The notes: generated from the sequence alone by a model not told the origin. DNA of 64,000 nucleotides from Salipiger sp. CCB-MM3 (GCF_001687105.1 NZ_CP014599.1:1-64000), one strand, 5' to 3'. Counted from the stretch's first letter, positions 53,396 through 61,953 are shown. Translations and numbers: made by a program.

Positions 53396-54855
53396 AGCAC
53401 GATCCCGCCCACGGCAAAGGTGAAGATCAGCGCAAAACAGACCAGCGAAATGCGGTCCCGCGCGGCAAACACCACCGGATCGTCGTGCATCCAGCCGCGG
53501 TGGGTGATCATCACCATCCGGCTGATCCAGAACAGCAGCACGAGGCAGATGCCCCAAAGCGCCCCGGGATAGGAATAAAGCTCGCGCACCGCCGGGCTGT
53601 TGAGATAGAGCGCCATCACCATGACCGAGACATAGCCCGAGGACACCGCCATATTCGCCACCAATGGCATGTCGGTCGTGCGGTAGTCCCGTCCCGCGAT
53701 ACGTGTGGATTTGCCGCCGCTTTTGGATACGAGTTCAGCCTGCCGCTTCATCGCCGCGAGCGAGAAGAAGAAAAACATGGAGAACGCCAGCAACCAGACC
53801 GACAGGTCGATCTGCGTTGCTACGCCTCCGGCGATAATGCGCAGCGTATACAGCCCCGCCAGCGCGCAGATATCCACGACAAGCCGGCGCTTGAGCCAGA
53901 AGGAATAAAGCGTGGTGACCGCGAAATAGCACATCATGACGCCGGTGAATTCCCAGCTGATGCTCAAGGCGATGACCGCTCCGGCCAGCAGCAGCCCCGG
54001 CACCACCACCGTGCCCCACGCCAAGGACAGTGCCCCGCTGGCGAAGGGACGTTTGCGCTTTCGCGGGTGCGCGCGATCGGCGGAGAGATCCAGAAGATCA
54101 TTCAGCAGGTAGACCGAAGAGGCGATCAGGCAGAAGGAAACGAAGGCAAGAATGGCCGGGAAAATCGTGCCGGGCGAGAGATCATGCGCCGCCATGAGCG
54201 GCAAGAACACCAGAAGGTTCTTCAGCCATTGATGCGGGCGCATGGCTTTGAGGAGCGGCGCAAAGTAGGAGGGCCGGTCGCTCAGATGCAGAACGTCGTC
54301 ATTTTCAAGCTCCACCTCGGTCCGCAGTGCATTCGGCAGGCCAACAGTGACCGCGCGCGCGGCATCACGCCAGACCGCGAGATCGGCCTTTGAATCGCCG
54401 ACATAGACATAGCCGCCCTTGCCATAGAGCGCGTCGAGCCGCGCCGCTTTCGCCGCGCCCTTCAGGTTCTCATCCCCCTTCGTCCCGTGGGCCTCGTCGA
54501 AAATCCCCAGATGATCCGCCACCCGCTTTACCAGCACCTCATCCGAGGCCGAGACCAATGCCGTGCGCCCGCCGCATTTTCGCCAATTCTGAATATATTC
54601 GACAACCGTCTTATTGAACGGAAGTGTTTCGATATCCACTTGCCCGCCCGCAGCAAGCAGGCGCTTCATGGGCGCTTTACCGTCTCGCAATGCCAGAATG
54701 GCCGGAATTATCAATTTGGCATTGCCGGAGAGTGAGGCCCAGAGTGTTTCATAAAGCATATCGGATTTAATCAGCGTGCCGTCGAGATCGACAACAAGCA
54801 TAAGATCAGAGCGCGCGAGGTCGGCGATGGCCTCGAAGGTTCTCGAGTCGTCCAT
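53392..54855 (-). CDS. Fused HAD phosphatase-UbiA prenyltransferase (decaprenyl-phosphate phosphoribosyltransferase type)
   Basis: 487 residues. The N-terminal 200 are a HAD phosphatase: VVDLDGTL (nucleophile Asp23, Asp25), LVSASDEV and YVGDSKADLAVW. The rest is a UbiA-type membrane enzyme with NDLLDLSADRAHPRKRKRP (Asp-rich site) and YSFWLKRRLVVDICALAG, both close to mycobacterial Rv3806c, which joins phosphoribose from PRPP to decaprenyl phosphate. The HAD part would remove the 5-phosphate, a step done by a separate protein in mycobacteria. The ATG at 54855 follows a -10 box by 28 bp. It heads the five-gene arabinose-donor operon. NoeC-type proteins in rhizobia have a comparable role. Confidence 0.85.
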   Translation of the reverse strand: MDDSRTFEAIADLARSDLMLVVDLDGTLIKSDMLYETLWASLSGNAKLIIPAILALRDGKAPMKRLLAAGGQVDIETLPFNKTVVEYIQNWRKCGGRTALVSASDEVLVKRVADHLGIFDEAHGTKGDENLKGAAKAARLDALYGKGGYVYVGDSKADLAVWRDAARAVTVGLPNALRTEVELENDDVLHLSDRPSYFAPLLKAMRPHQWLKNLLVFLPLMAAHDLSPGTIFPAILAFVSFCLIASSVYLLNDLLDLSADRAHPRKRKRPFASGALSLAWGTVVVPGLLLAGAVIALSISWEFTGVMMCYFAVTTLYSFWLKRRLVVDICALAGLYTLRIIAGGVATQIDLSVWLLAFSMFFFFSLAAMKRQAELVSKSGGKSTRIAGRDYRTTDMPLVANMAVSSGYVSVMVMALYLNSPAVRELYSYPGALWGICLVLLFWISRMVMITHRGWMHDDPVVFAARDRISLVCFALIFTFAVGGIVL

Positions 54856-54883
54856 GGCAAATCCAAAAAATAATGGCTGTGCA

Positions 54884-54912
54884 ATTATAATACTGGCACT
54901 AACAATATTGTA
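54884..54912 (-). promoter_or_regulatory. Promoter of the arabinose-donor operon
   Basis: A perfect TATAAT reads on the minus strand at 54889-54884 in an A+T-rich patch, 28 bp before the start codon. The -35 box is poor (TACAAT at 17-base spacing, 54912-54907, or TTACAA at 18), so an activator may help. Confidence 0.4.
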
Positions 54913-55113
54913 ATTTATGGAAATTCTGGAAACGCGTAGCAACGTCCAAAGCTTGGCGCGTTCAAGAAGACCTGTCAACTTCAGGTCGAGAAGGTCCGCC
55001 GCGCGACACCCAACTGCATGTTCCTTAGGCACCCAGTGCCCCTGTTCTGGGGCGGTGGCAGGTGAGGACGAGCGCGCGGCCCTCCCCCTTGCGCGACCAG
55101 CGTCAGACCAGCG

Positions 55114-56139
55114 TCAGACCAGCCCGGTCAACAGCGGGATCAGCACCAGCGCGGCCAGCACGGCTGTCTGCACCGCCAGCATCGCGATGGCGGTGCCGCC
55201 GACGTCGGCGAGCTTGGCCAGCGAGGTCTTCATGCCCACGGCGGCCACCGCGGTGACCAGCAGCGCGCGGGACAGGGTCGAGGCGGGTTCGATCACCACC
55301 TCAGGCACGAGATGGAAGGAATTGAGCGCGGCCAGCACGAGGAAGGCCGCGACGAAACCCGGCAGCAGCGGCGGGCGGGCTGCTGCAGTGGGCGCGTGGC
55401 GACGCATGGCGAGCGCGCCGATCAGCACCACCGGGGCAAGCATGGTCACCCGGATCAGCTTGACCACCGTGGCGATGTCGCCGGTCTCATCCGAGACCGA
55501 GTAGCCCGCGCCGACAACCTGCGCCACGTCGTGGATGGTGCCGCCGAGGAAGAGGCCGGTCAGATGCTGGTCGAGCCCCAATGCCTCGGCAAAGATCGGA
55601 TAGACGATCATCGCCAGCGTCGAAAAGGCGGTGACCGAGATCACGGTGAACGACAGATCCCGCTCGGCGGTGTCGCGCTGCGGCAGGATGGACGAGATCG
55701 CCATGGCCGCCGAGGCACCGCAGATCGCCACGGACCCGCCGGTCAGAAAGCCAAAGGCCCGGTCCTTGCCCACGAGGCGCGAGACAAGGATCGAGCCAAG
55801 GATCACCGCCGCAATGCAAAGCGCGATGATCAGCACGAAGCCCCAGCCGATCTGCCGCACCATGTCGAGCGAGACCCGCAGGCCAAGCAGCGCCACGCCG
55901 ATGCGCAGCAGCCCTTTGGCGGCAAAGGTGATGCCGGGGCCGGTGTTCTCGTGTTCCGAAAGGAAATGGAAAGGAATGCCCAGCAGGATCGCCATCAGCA
56001 TCACCGGCGCGCCGTAGTGGTTCGACAGGAACTGCGCCGCCATCGCCAGAACGATCGCCAGCGCCGTCCCCGGGGCGAGGATCTTGGCGCGGGCGACGAT
56101 GCGGCGGGGGTCCGAAAGGGTGGCGGTAAGGGCGCTCAT
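55114..56139 (-). CDS. YeiH-family membrane protein, putative sulfate exporter
   Basis: A 341-residue membrane protein with about ten hydrophobic segments of the YeiH/PF03601 family: HFLSEHENTGPGITFAAKGL, LLRIGVALLGLRVS, AICGASAAMAISSI and LFLGGTIHDVAQVVGAGYS, the family hallmarks. The ATG at 56139 follows GAGGACAGG. It is the last gene of the sulfoquinovose operon, 95 bp after the TRAP binding protein. Members are annotated as sulfate exporters but few are tested. Here it could export sulfite or sulfate set free by the monooxygenase, which would fit the context well. Confidence 0.85.
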   Translation of the reverse strand: MSALTATLSDPRRIVARAKILAPGTALAIVLAMAAQFLSNHYGAPVMLMAILLGIPFHFLSEHENTGPGITFAAKGLLRIGVALLGLRVSLDMVRQIGWGFVLIIALCIAAVILGSILVSRLVGKDRAFGFLTGGSVAICGASAAMAISSILPQRDTAERDLSFTVISVTAFSTLAMIVYPIFAEALGLDQHLTGLFLGGTIHDVAQVVGAGYSVSDETGDIATVVKLIRVTMLAPVVLIGALAMRRHAPTAAARPPLLPGFVAAFLVLAALNSFHLVPEVVIEPASTLSRALLVTAVAAVGMKTSLAKLADVGGTAIAMLAVQTAVLAALVLIPLLTGLV

Positions 56140-56200
56140 GTCCTGTCCTCGGTGTCTTTTGAAATCGTATTGGGCCGGGCCCGAAGGCCCACGCCGAGGC

Positions 56201-56226
56201 GGGCGCACCTCTAAAGAGGCGCGCCC
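56201..56226 (-). terminator. Stem-loop after the TRAP binding-protein gene
   Basis: Stem 56201-56211 with 56216-56226 (10 pairs and one A-C mismatch) and loop TAAA, 9 bp after the stop of the binding-protein gene. No U-run follows in the transcribed direction. It probably protects or partly terminates the mRNA between the TRAP genes and the exporter gene. A weaker stem lies next to it at 56172-56190. Confidence 0.5.
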
Positions 56227-56234
56227 ACAAGGGG

Positions 56235-57293
56235 TTATTGAATGTCGCTGGCGCGCTCGGCGTCAAGCTCTTCGGTCGCGGCCTGCACCGCATCCTGCAT
56301 GGCGGTGAAGATCTCCTCGCCGCCCTCAACGTTGGCGGTGAACCACTCATAGACCGGCTGCGCGGCGTCGGCGAAGGCCTGCTTCTCTTCGGGCGTCGGC
56401 ACGTAGAGATCGCCGCCCCCCTCGACAAACTCCTGATAGGCCGGGATCGACTTGCGCTTGGGCGAGGCGAAAGTCGCCTGCTGCAGCTGGTAGAAGCCGT
56501 CGACCACCACGCGGCGCATGTCCTCGGGCAGCGCAAGGAAGGTCTCGTTCGACATCCACCACAGCGCGCCCATATAGGCGTGACCGTCGAGGGTGACGTA
56601 TTGGAGTCCGGCCTCGGGGAATTTCATCGACATGATGTCGGTGATGCCGTTCTTCGTGCCCTCGACCACGCCGGTCTGCAGCGAGGTGAACAGCTCGGGC
56701 CACGGGATCGGCGTCGGAGCAGCCCCAAGCGCGCGCACCAGTTCCTGCGGCAGGTCGGCGACCACGGTACGGATCTTCATGCCCTTGAGGTCCGCCGGCG
56801 TCTGCACCCGCTGCTTGGTGTTGGCGAAGTTGCGCCAGCCGCCGGTGTTGCCGATGGTCATCAGGCGGATCATCCCGCCGGAGTCCTCCAGCGCCATCGA
56901 GCGCATGGTGCGGGTGAACTCCCCCGAAAGCACCCGCTCGGCCACGCGGTCATCCTGCATCACGTAAGGCAGGTCCAGAACCTGCACGTAGGGGAACAGC
57001 CCCGCCGCGCCGCCGGAGGTCGAGATATAGACGTCGATCGAGCCGTCGGCCACGCCCTGCAGACATTCCGCACCGTTCGAGCAAAGCTGCGTGCCCATGT
57101 AAATCTCGACGCCGATGGCCCCGTTCGAGGCGCTCTCGACGTAGGATTTGAAGACCTGCAGGCCGTCGTAATCCTCATCGTTCTCGTTGGAGTTGGCGAC
57201 GGCGCGGATCGTGTAGTCCTGCGCCAGTGCCGGGACGGCAAGCGCCGCCGTCATCAGCAGCGTCGCCGCCAGCGTTTTGGTCTTCCCGAGCAT
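56235..57293 (-). CDS. TRAP transporter substrate-binding protein (DctP family)
   Basis: A 352-residue periplasmic protein with a signal peptide (MLGKTKTLAATLLMTAALAV, cleavage at ALAQ). DctP features include QLCSNGAECLQGVADGSIDV, DLKGMKIRTVVADLPQELV with the ligand-binding Arg, and SLQTGVVEGTKNGITDIMSM. The ATG at 57293 follows GGGAGGA. It lies 30 bp after the DctM gene. In this operon the likely ligand is sulfoquinovose or one of its glycosides such as sulfoquinovosyl glycerol, an inference from the neighbours; A. tumefaciens uses an ABC system with SmoF instead. Confidence 0.92.
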   Translation of the reverse strand: MLGKTKTLAATLLMTAALAVPALAQDYTIRAVANSNENDEDYDGLQVFKSYVESASNGAIGVEIYMGTQLCSNGAECLQGVADGSIDVYISTSGGAAGLFPYVQVLDLPYVMQDDRVAERVLSGEFTRTMRSMALEDSGGMIRLMTIGNTGGWRNFANTKQRVQTPADLKGMKIRTVVADLPQELVRALGAAPTPIPWPELFTSLQTGVVEGTKNGITDIMSMKFPEAGLQYVTLDGHAYMGALWWMSNETFLALPEDMRRVVVDGFYQLQQATFASPKRKSIPAYQEFVEGGGDLYVPTPEEKQAFADAAQPVYEWFTANVEGGEEIFTAMQDAVQAATEELDAERASDIQ

Positions 57294-57323
57294 GTTATCC
57301 TCCCTGATAGCTCTGGATTTTTC

Positions 57324-58613
57324 TTAGTTCGCGAACCCGGTCAGTCGCGGGATCGTCATGGAAATCGCGGGGAAATAGGTGATCAGAAAGATCACCGCGA
57401 TCTCGACCGCGAGGAATGGCAGGATGGCGCGCGCGATGGTGGTCACCCGCTCGCCCGAGACGGCGGAGGCCACGAAGAGCACCAGCCCCATGGGCGGCGT
57501 CGCCAGCCCCACCGTCAGGTTCACGCACATGATGATCGCGAAATGCACTGAGTCGACGCCCATGCCGGTGAACACCGGGCCAAGGATCGGCCCCAAGATG
57601 ATGATCGCCGGGCCTGCGTCGAGGAACATGCCCACCGCGAACAGCAGCAGGTTGATCAGGAACAGCAGCAGCAGCGGGTTCTCGGTCAGCGACAGGATGA
57701 AATCGGCCATCTGCTGCGGCGCGTGCGAGAGAGAGACCACCGTCTTGAACGACATGGCGGCACCCACCAGCAGCAGCACCACCGCCGAGGTCAGACCAGC
57801 CCGGCCCAGCACATCGGGCAGTTCGGCAAAGCGCAGGGTCTTCAGCACGAAGAGACTGATGAAGAGCGCGTAGAACACCGCCACCGCCGCCGCCTCGGTC
57901 GGGGTGAAGACGCCCGCAAGGATGCCGCCCAAGATGATCACCGGGGTCAGCAGCGGGAAGAACGCTTTGAGGCTCGCCTCTCCCCGTTCGCCCCAGCTGT
58001 ACTTGCGGGACGCGACGGGGAAGTCGTAGCGGTTGGCCATCACCTTGATCAGCAGCATCAGCCCGACGCCCACCAGCACCCCCGGCACCAGCCCCGCAAG
58101 GAACAGCGCCGCGACGCTCTCGCCCATGACATAGGCGTAGATGATCATGATCCCCGAGGGCGGGATGATCGGCCCGATGACCGAGCTGGCGGCGGTGATC
58201 GCGGCTGCGAAGCGGCGGGTGTAGCCCTGTTTCTCCATCGCCGGGATCAGCATCGAGCCAAGCGCCGAAGTGTCGGCCACCGCAGAGCCCGAGAGCCCAG
58301 CAAAGAGCATCGAGGACATCACGTTCACATGCGCCAGACCGCCGCGCAGATGCCCCATGAAGGCTTGGCTGAACTCCACGAGGCGATGCGTGATGCCGCC
58401 ACGGTTCATGATCTCTCCCGCCAGCATGAAGAAGGGGATCGCCATCAGCGGGAAGCTGTCCATGCCGTTGTAGAGATTGCGGTAGAGCAGCGTCAGATCG
58501 CGCTCCTGCCCGTTGAGGAACAGCAGGATGCCGGGCGCGGCCAGCAGGCCAAAGAACACCGGCAGGCCGATCATCAGGAACACGAGGAAGAGCGGAAGGA
58601 ACCAGATCAGCAT
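57324..58613 (-). CDS. TRAP transporter large permease (DctM family)
   Basis: A 429-residue membrane protein with about twelve spans: FLMIGLPVFFGLLAAPGILL, SMLFAGLSGSAVADTSALGS, GPIIPPSGIMIIYA and VNLTVGLATPPMGLVLFVAS, all standard DctM blocks. This subunit moves the solute with sodium ions. The ATG at 58613 is preceded by GGGAGC and lies one base after the DctQ stop. Confidence 0.93.
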   Translation of the reverse strand: MLIWFLPLFLVFLMIGLPVFFGLLAAPGILLFLNGQERDLTLLYRNLYNGMDSFPLMAIPFFMLAGEIMNRGGITHRLVEFSQAFMGHLRGGLAHVNVMSSMLFAGLSGSAVADTSALGSMLIPAMEKQGYTRRFAAAITAASSVIGPIIPPSGIMIIYAYVMGESVAALFLAGLVPGVLVGVGLMLLIKVMANRYDFPVASRKYSWGERGEASLKAFFPLLTPVIILGGILAGVFTPTEAAAVAVFYALFISLFVLKTLRFAELPDVLGRAGLTSAVVLLLVGAAMSFKTVVSLSHAPQQMADFILSLTENPLLLLFLINLLLFAVGMFLDAGPAIIILGPILGPVFTGMGVDSVHFAIIMCVNLTVGLATPPMGLVLFVASAVSGERVTTIARAILPFLAVEIAVIFLITYFPAISMTIPRLTGFAN

Positions 58614-58614
58614 G

Positions 58615-59202
58615 TCATTCCGCTCCCTGCGTGTTGGCCTGCGGGATCGCGGGCAGATCGCGGACCGAGCAAAGCTCGGCAAGGTTGCGCAGGATCAGCT
58701 CGATATTGACCAGCACCAGCAGCCCCATGCCGACGAGGATCGAGGCCATCATCCAACTGCGCGGCACCCGGTGCCAATCGCTGAAATCAAGCGCCGTGGG
58801 AATGTAGAGCGAGGCCGAAGCAAAGCGTCCGCCAAGGCCCGTTACCTCTTTCCAGCCGATCTGCAGCGCGAAGACGAGCACCATCAGGCTGATCGCCAGA
58901 AGCACGAGGTTGAGCAGGCTGGCCGCGCGGCGCGGCAGCAGCGAGGGCAGGATGTCGATGGCGACAAAGCCACCCCGGCGAAAGGCGGTCGGGGCCATCA
59001 GCCCGGTCATCCACAGCATGCAAAAGCGCGCGGCCTCGTCCGGCCACGGCAGCGCATTGCCCAGCACATAGCGGCAGAACACCTGCACGAGGGTCACCGC
59101 CACCATGACCGCGATGGCCACGACGCCGATGCCGCGACCGACTTTCAGCAGGCGGTCGTTGATCCATGACAGCGGCCGGATCAGCCCGTCGAGTAACGTC
59201 AT
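58615..59202 (-). CDS. TRAP transporter small permease (DctQ family)
   Basis: A 195-residue protein with four membrane spans: VVAIAVMVAVTLVQVFCRYV, WPDEAARFCMLWMTGLM (the conserved loop), LNLVLLAISLMVLVFALQI and SWMMASILVGMGLLVLVNIE. It pairs with DctM. The ATG at 59202 has a strong GGGGAGGAG site; the longer upstream frame is only a shadow of the flavin reductase gene. It is 49 bp from the flavin reductase. Confidence 0.9.
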   Translation of the reverse strand: MTLLDGLIRPLSWINDRLLKVGRGIGVVAIAVMVAVTLVQVFCRYVLGNALPWPDEAARFCMLWMTGLMAPTAFRRGGFVAIDILPSLLPRRAASLLNLVLLAISLMVLVFALQIGWKEVTGLGGRFASASLYIPTALDFSDWHRVPRSWMMASILVGMGLLVLVNIELILRNLAELCSVRDLPAIPQANTQGAE

Positions 59203-59251
59203 TCTCTCCTCCCCGTCATGCCGCGCCCTCCTCCAAGGCGGCGGCCTGCCG

Positions 59252-59758
59252 TCAGTTGATGTCGACCCGCGCGACCCGCCCGCCGAAGAAGGCCAGCGGA
59301 TCGCCCTGTTGCATGGCGGCGTGCAGAACCTCGCCCACGACGATCGCGTGATCCCCCGCCGCGTGCACCGCGTGCCGGCGGCAGTCGAACCGCGCGAGGC
59401 AGCGCTCCAGCACCGGCACGCCATTGGCATTGCAGCCCAGATCCACGCCCTTCAGCGCCGCGCCATCCTTCGCCACACGCCACGCCAAATCCTGCTGATC
59501 GGCGGCAAGCACGTGGATCGCGTAATGCTCCGCCCCGGCAAAGAGCCCATAGCGGCTGGAACTGCGCGCGGGCGACCAGAGCACCAGGGGCGGCTCCATC
59601 GAGACCGACGCAAAGCTGTTGGCGGTGATCGCGGCGCAGCCGTCGGGCCCGCAGGTGGTGACGATGGTCACCCCCGTGGCAAAGAGCCCGAAGGCATCGC
59701 GCAGCGCCCGCCCGTTGCCCGGGTCGGGCACAAAGCTATGGGGCTGCGCGATCTGCAT
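59252..59758 (-). CDS. smoA: Flavin reductase (SmoA-like) for the sulfonate monooxygenase
   Basis: A 168-residue flavin reductase-like protein of the FMN-binding split-barrel group: ALRDAFGLFATGVTIVTTCG, ITANSFASVSMEPPLVLWSP and RFDCRRHAVHAAGDHAIVVG, where the GDH motif is typical. It would supply reduced FMN to the SmoC-like monooxygenase using NAD(P)H. The ATG at 59758 overlaps the stop of the aldo-keto reductase gene as TGATG, so expression is coupled. The trio with the reductase and monooxygenase is the core of the sulfo-SMO pathway. Confidence 0.87.
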   Translation of the reverse strand: MQIAQPHSFVPDPGNGRALRDAFGLFATGVTIVTTCGPDGCAAITANSFASVSMEPPLVLWSPARSSSRYGLFAGAEHYAIHVLAADQQDLAWRVAKDGAALKGVDLGCNANGVPVLERCLARFDCRRHAVHAAGDHAIVVGEVLHAAMQQGDPLAFFGGRVARVDIN

Positions 59759-60687
59759 CACGCCACCTCGCGGCCCAGTGCCGCCTCATAGAGCTGGAAC
59801 CATTGCACCCGGCTCAGCGCGACCTTGCGGGCGTCCGAGATCTTGGCGATGCGCTCCAGCGAGTTCGTGCCCAGCACCGGCAGGATGGTCGCCGGGTGAC
59901 GCAGCAGGAAGGCCACGGCGATGGCGGCGCGGTCGACGCCGAACTCGGCAGCCATCGCATCCATGCGGCGGGTCAGCGGGCTGTCACCGGTCATCAGGCT
60001 GCCGCCACCCAGCGGCGACCATGCCATCACCGGATCCTTGCGGCGCTGGTGGAACGCCAGATCGCCATCGGTGAAAGGCTCGACCCGGGCCAGCGAGATC
60101 TCGATCTGATTGGTGACCAGCTTGGTGTCCATTGCGCTCTGCAGCAGCTCGACGTCCCAAGGGCGGAAGTTCGACACGCCCGCGGCGCGGATCTTGCCCG
60201 CCTTGACCAGACCGTCGAGCGCCGCGCCGGTCTCTTCGTGGTCCATCAGCGGATCGGGACGGTGGATCAGCAGCATGTCGATGTAATCGGTGCCGAGATC
60301 GCGCAGCGAGCTCTCGACCGACGCTTCGATGTGCGCCTTGGAGGTGTCGTAGTACTTGCAGGCCACATCCGCGTATTTGCCGCAGGGCGCAACGATGTCG
60401 CATTTGGTGACCAGCTCGACCTTCTGGCGCAGCGCGGGGTCGGCTTGGAACGCCTGCCCCAGCACCGCCTCGGCGGTGTAATCGCCGTAGATGTCGGCCT
60501 GATCGAGCGTGGTGATCCCCTGCGCAAGGCAGGCGTCGATCTTGGCCCGGACATGGCCCGCAGAGGTGTCGGCGTCATCGCCGATGCGCCACATGCCGTA
60601 GACCAGCCGCGAGAAGCTGAGCCCCTCGGCCATGGTCACGCGGTCCGTGTCTGCGCTTTGTGGGGTGAAATCGCTCAGAGTATCCAT
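59758..60687 (-). CDS. smoB: Aldo-keto reductase (SmoB-like, 6-oxoglucose reductase candidate)
   Basis: A 309-residue AKR barrel protein: LVYGMWRIGDDADTSA, GITTLDQADIYGDYTAEAVL with the catalytic Asp-Tyr, VELVTKCDIV (Lys), MLLIHRPDPLMD (His), and AGVSNFRPWDVELL. SmoB in Agrobacterium reduces the 6-oxoglucose released by SmoC to glucose with NADPH. The ATG at 60687 overlaps the stop of the monooxygenase gene. Resemblance to the E. coli YdhF type of AKR means other aldehydes are possible; the operon supports the SmoB role. Confidence 0.85.
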   Translation of the reverse strand: MDTLSDFTPQSADTDRVTMAEGLSFSRLVYGMWRIGDDADTSAGHVRAKIDACLAQGITTLDQADIYGDYTAEAVLGQAFQADPALRQKVELVTKCDIVAPCGKYADVACKYYDTSKAHIEASVESSLRDLGTDYIDMLLIHRPDPLMDHEETGAALDGLVKAGKIRAAGVSNFRPWDVELLQSAMDTKLVTNQIEISLARVEPFTDGDLAFHQRRKDPVMAWSPLGGGSLMTGDSPLTRRMDAMAAEFGVDRAAIAVAFLLRHPATILPVLGTNSLERIAKISDARKVALSRVQWFQLYEAALGREVA

Positions 60688-61841
60688 CAGCGGCGGTCTC
60701 CTGCGCCAAGCGGCGTCTTCGGAAGGGTTTGCGGAACCCGGCCCCAGGCCTGGTTGAGCTGGCATGTATTGAGTTGCGGCAGCACGCGCGACCCGAAATG
60801 CTCGGCCTCTTCGATGTGCGGATAGCCCGAGAGCACGAAGGCACGGATGCCCATCTTCTGCAGTTCCTCGAGCTTGCTCAGCACCTGATCGGTCGAGCCG
60901 ACGATGGCCGCGCCACACCCCGAGCGCGCGCGCCCCACCCCAGTCCAGAGGTTGGGCTCGATATAGCCCTCAAGGTCGGCCAGCTCGCGGTTGCGCGCCT
61001 GATGGCTGACGCCGAGGCTGCCCGAGTCCAGCGCCCGCTCGCGGATCGCCTGCCCCAGGTCGTCATCAAGCTTGCTGGCGATGTAGCGGGCATATTCCTT
61101 GGCCTCCGCCTCGGTGTCGCGCACGATCACATGGCTGCGGAAACCGTAGTCCAGCGTGCGGCCATACTGCTCGGCGGCGGCATTGGCGGCCTTCATCCGG
61201 GCGGCGATGTCCTCGGTCTTTTCCGGCCACATCAGGTAGACGTCGCAATGCTGGCCGCAGAGGTCGAGCGCGGCGGGGGAGTAGCCGCCGAAATAGAGCA
61301 TCGGCCCGCCCTTCTGGTAGGGCTTGGCGGGATCGGTGGTGAGGCCGGTGAAATTATAGACCTCGCCCTCGTAATTGATCTCGTCGCGGTTCCACGCCTG
61401 CTTGAGGATCTCGACCACCTCGCGCGAGCGCTGGTAGCGGAACTGGCTTTCGGCCTTCTCGCCGGGGAAGTCGGACGAGATGATGTTCACCGTCAGCCGC
61501 CCCTGCAGCATGTGATCGAGAGTCGCGATGGTGCGCGCCAGCATGATCGGCTGCATCTCGCCGCAGCGCACGGCGGCCAGCAGGTTGATGCTCTCGGTGA
61601 TCGGTGCGCAGCCCGCGACAAAGCTGAGCGTATCCTGCCCGACCTGATAGGACGAGGGGCACAGGATATTGCCAAAGCCCTGCGCCTCGGCGGTCTTCAC
61701 GATGTCCGAGCAATGGTCCCACGACGAGCGCAGATCGCCGTCTGGCACGCCGAGGAACTGGTAGTCATCCGAGCAGAGCGCCGAGAACCAGGCCACCTCG
61801 ACCGCGTCGAGATCGGCGGATGTAACGGGTACGACCGTCAT
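60687..61841 (-). CDS. smoC: FMNH2-dependent sulfonate monooxygenase (SmoC-like sulfoquinovose monooxygenase)
   Basis: A 384-residue luciferase-like monooxygenase of the SsuD group: FGNILCPSSYQVGQDTLSFV, LTVNIISSDFPGEKAESQFR, GFRSHVIVRDTEAEAKEYAR with the conserved Arg-x-His, NLWTGVGRARSGCGAAIVGS and FVLSGYPHIEEAEHF. SsuD members cleave alkanesulfonates to aldehyde and sulfite. With SmoA- and SmoB-like partners the best substrate is sulfoquinovose, giving 6-oxoglucose and sulfite. The ATG at 61841 follows GGGAGGAAAAC, one of the best ribosome sites here. It heads the seven-gene operon and is divergent from the regulator. Confidence 0.87.
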   Translation of the reverse strand: MTVVPVTSADLDAVEVAWFSALCSDDYQFLGVPDGDLRSSWDHCSDIVKTAEAQGFGNILCPSSYQVGQDTLSFVAGCAPITESINLLAAVRCGEMQPIMLARTIATLDHMLQGRLTVNIISSDFPGEKAESQFRYQRSREVVEILKQAWNRDEINYEGEVYNFTGLTTDPAKPYQKGGPMLYFGGYSPAALDLCGQHCDVYLMWPEKTEDIAARMKAANAAAEQYGRTLDYGFRSHVIVRDTEAEAKEYARYIASKLDDDLGQAIRERALDSGSLGVSHQARNRELADLEGYIEPNLWTGVGRARSGCGAAIVGSTDQVLSKLEELQKMGIRAFVLSGYPHIEEAEHFGSRVLPQLNTCQLNQAWGRVPQTLPKTPLGAGDRR

Positions 61842-61890
61842 GTTTTCCTCCCTGAAAACCTCCGAACTTTCCCTTTCACTACCCGCGTCT

Positions 61891-61904
61891 TTGATGTAGA
61901 TCAA
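61891..61904. promoter_or_regulatory. Candidate operator for the SmoD-like regulator
   Basis: The 112-bp gap between divergent smoC and smoD genes holds TTGAT-N4-ATCAA (61891-61904), with a further ATCAAT at 61911-61916, so two overlapping sites are possible. Position between divergent genes fits autoregulation and operon control by a UTRA-type GntR protein. Confidence 0.45.
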
Positions 61905-61953
61905 TGGTGTATCAATTTTTTCATTCGCAGCATCCGCAGGGGGAGGCGGAAAC

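Noticed and set aside
53396..53557. Longer GtrA protein of 194 residues
   Set aside because: The added part is the shadow of the UbiA gene; the GTG at 53395 overlaps its stop and gives a normal 140-residue GtrA protein.
55095..55118. Two copies of an 11-base direct repeat near the end of the yeiH gene
   Set aside because: Only two copies next to a stop codon, with no flanking symmetry; it looks like local slippage, not an attachment site.
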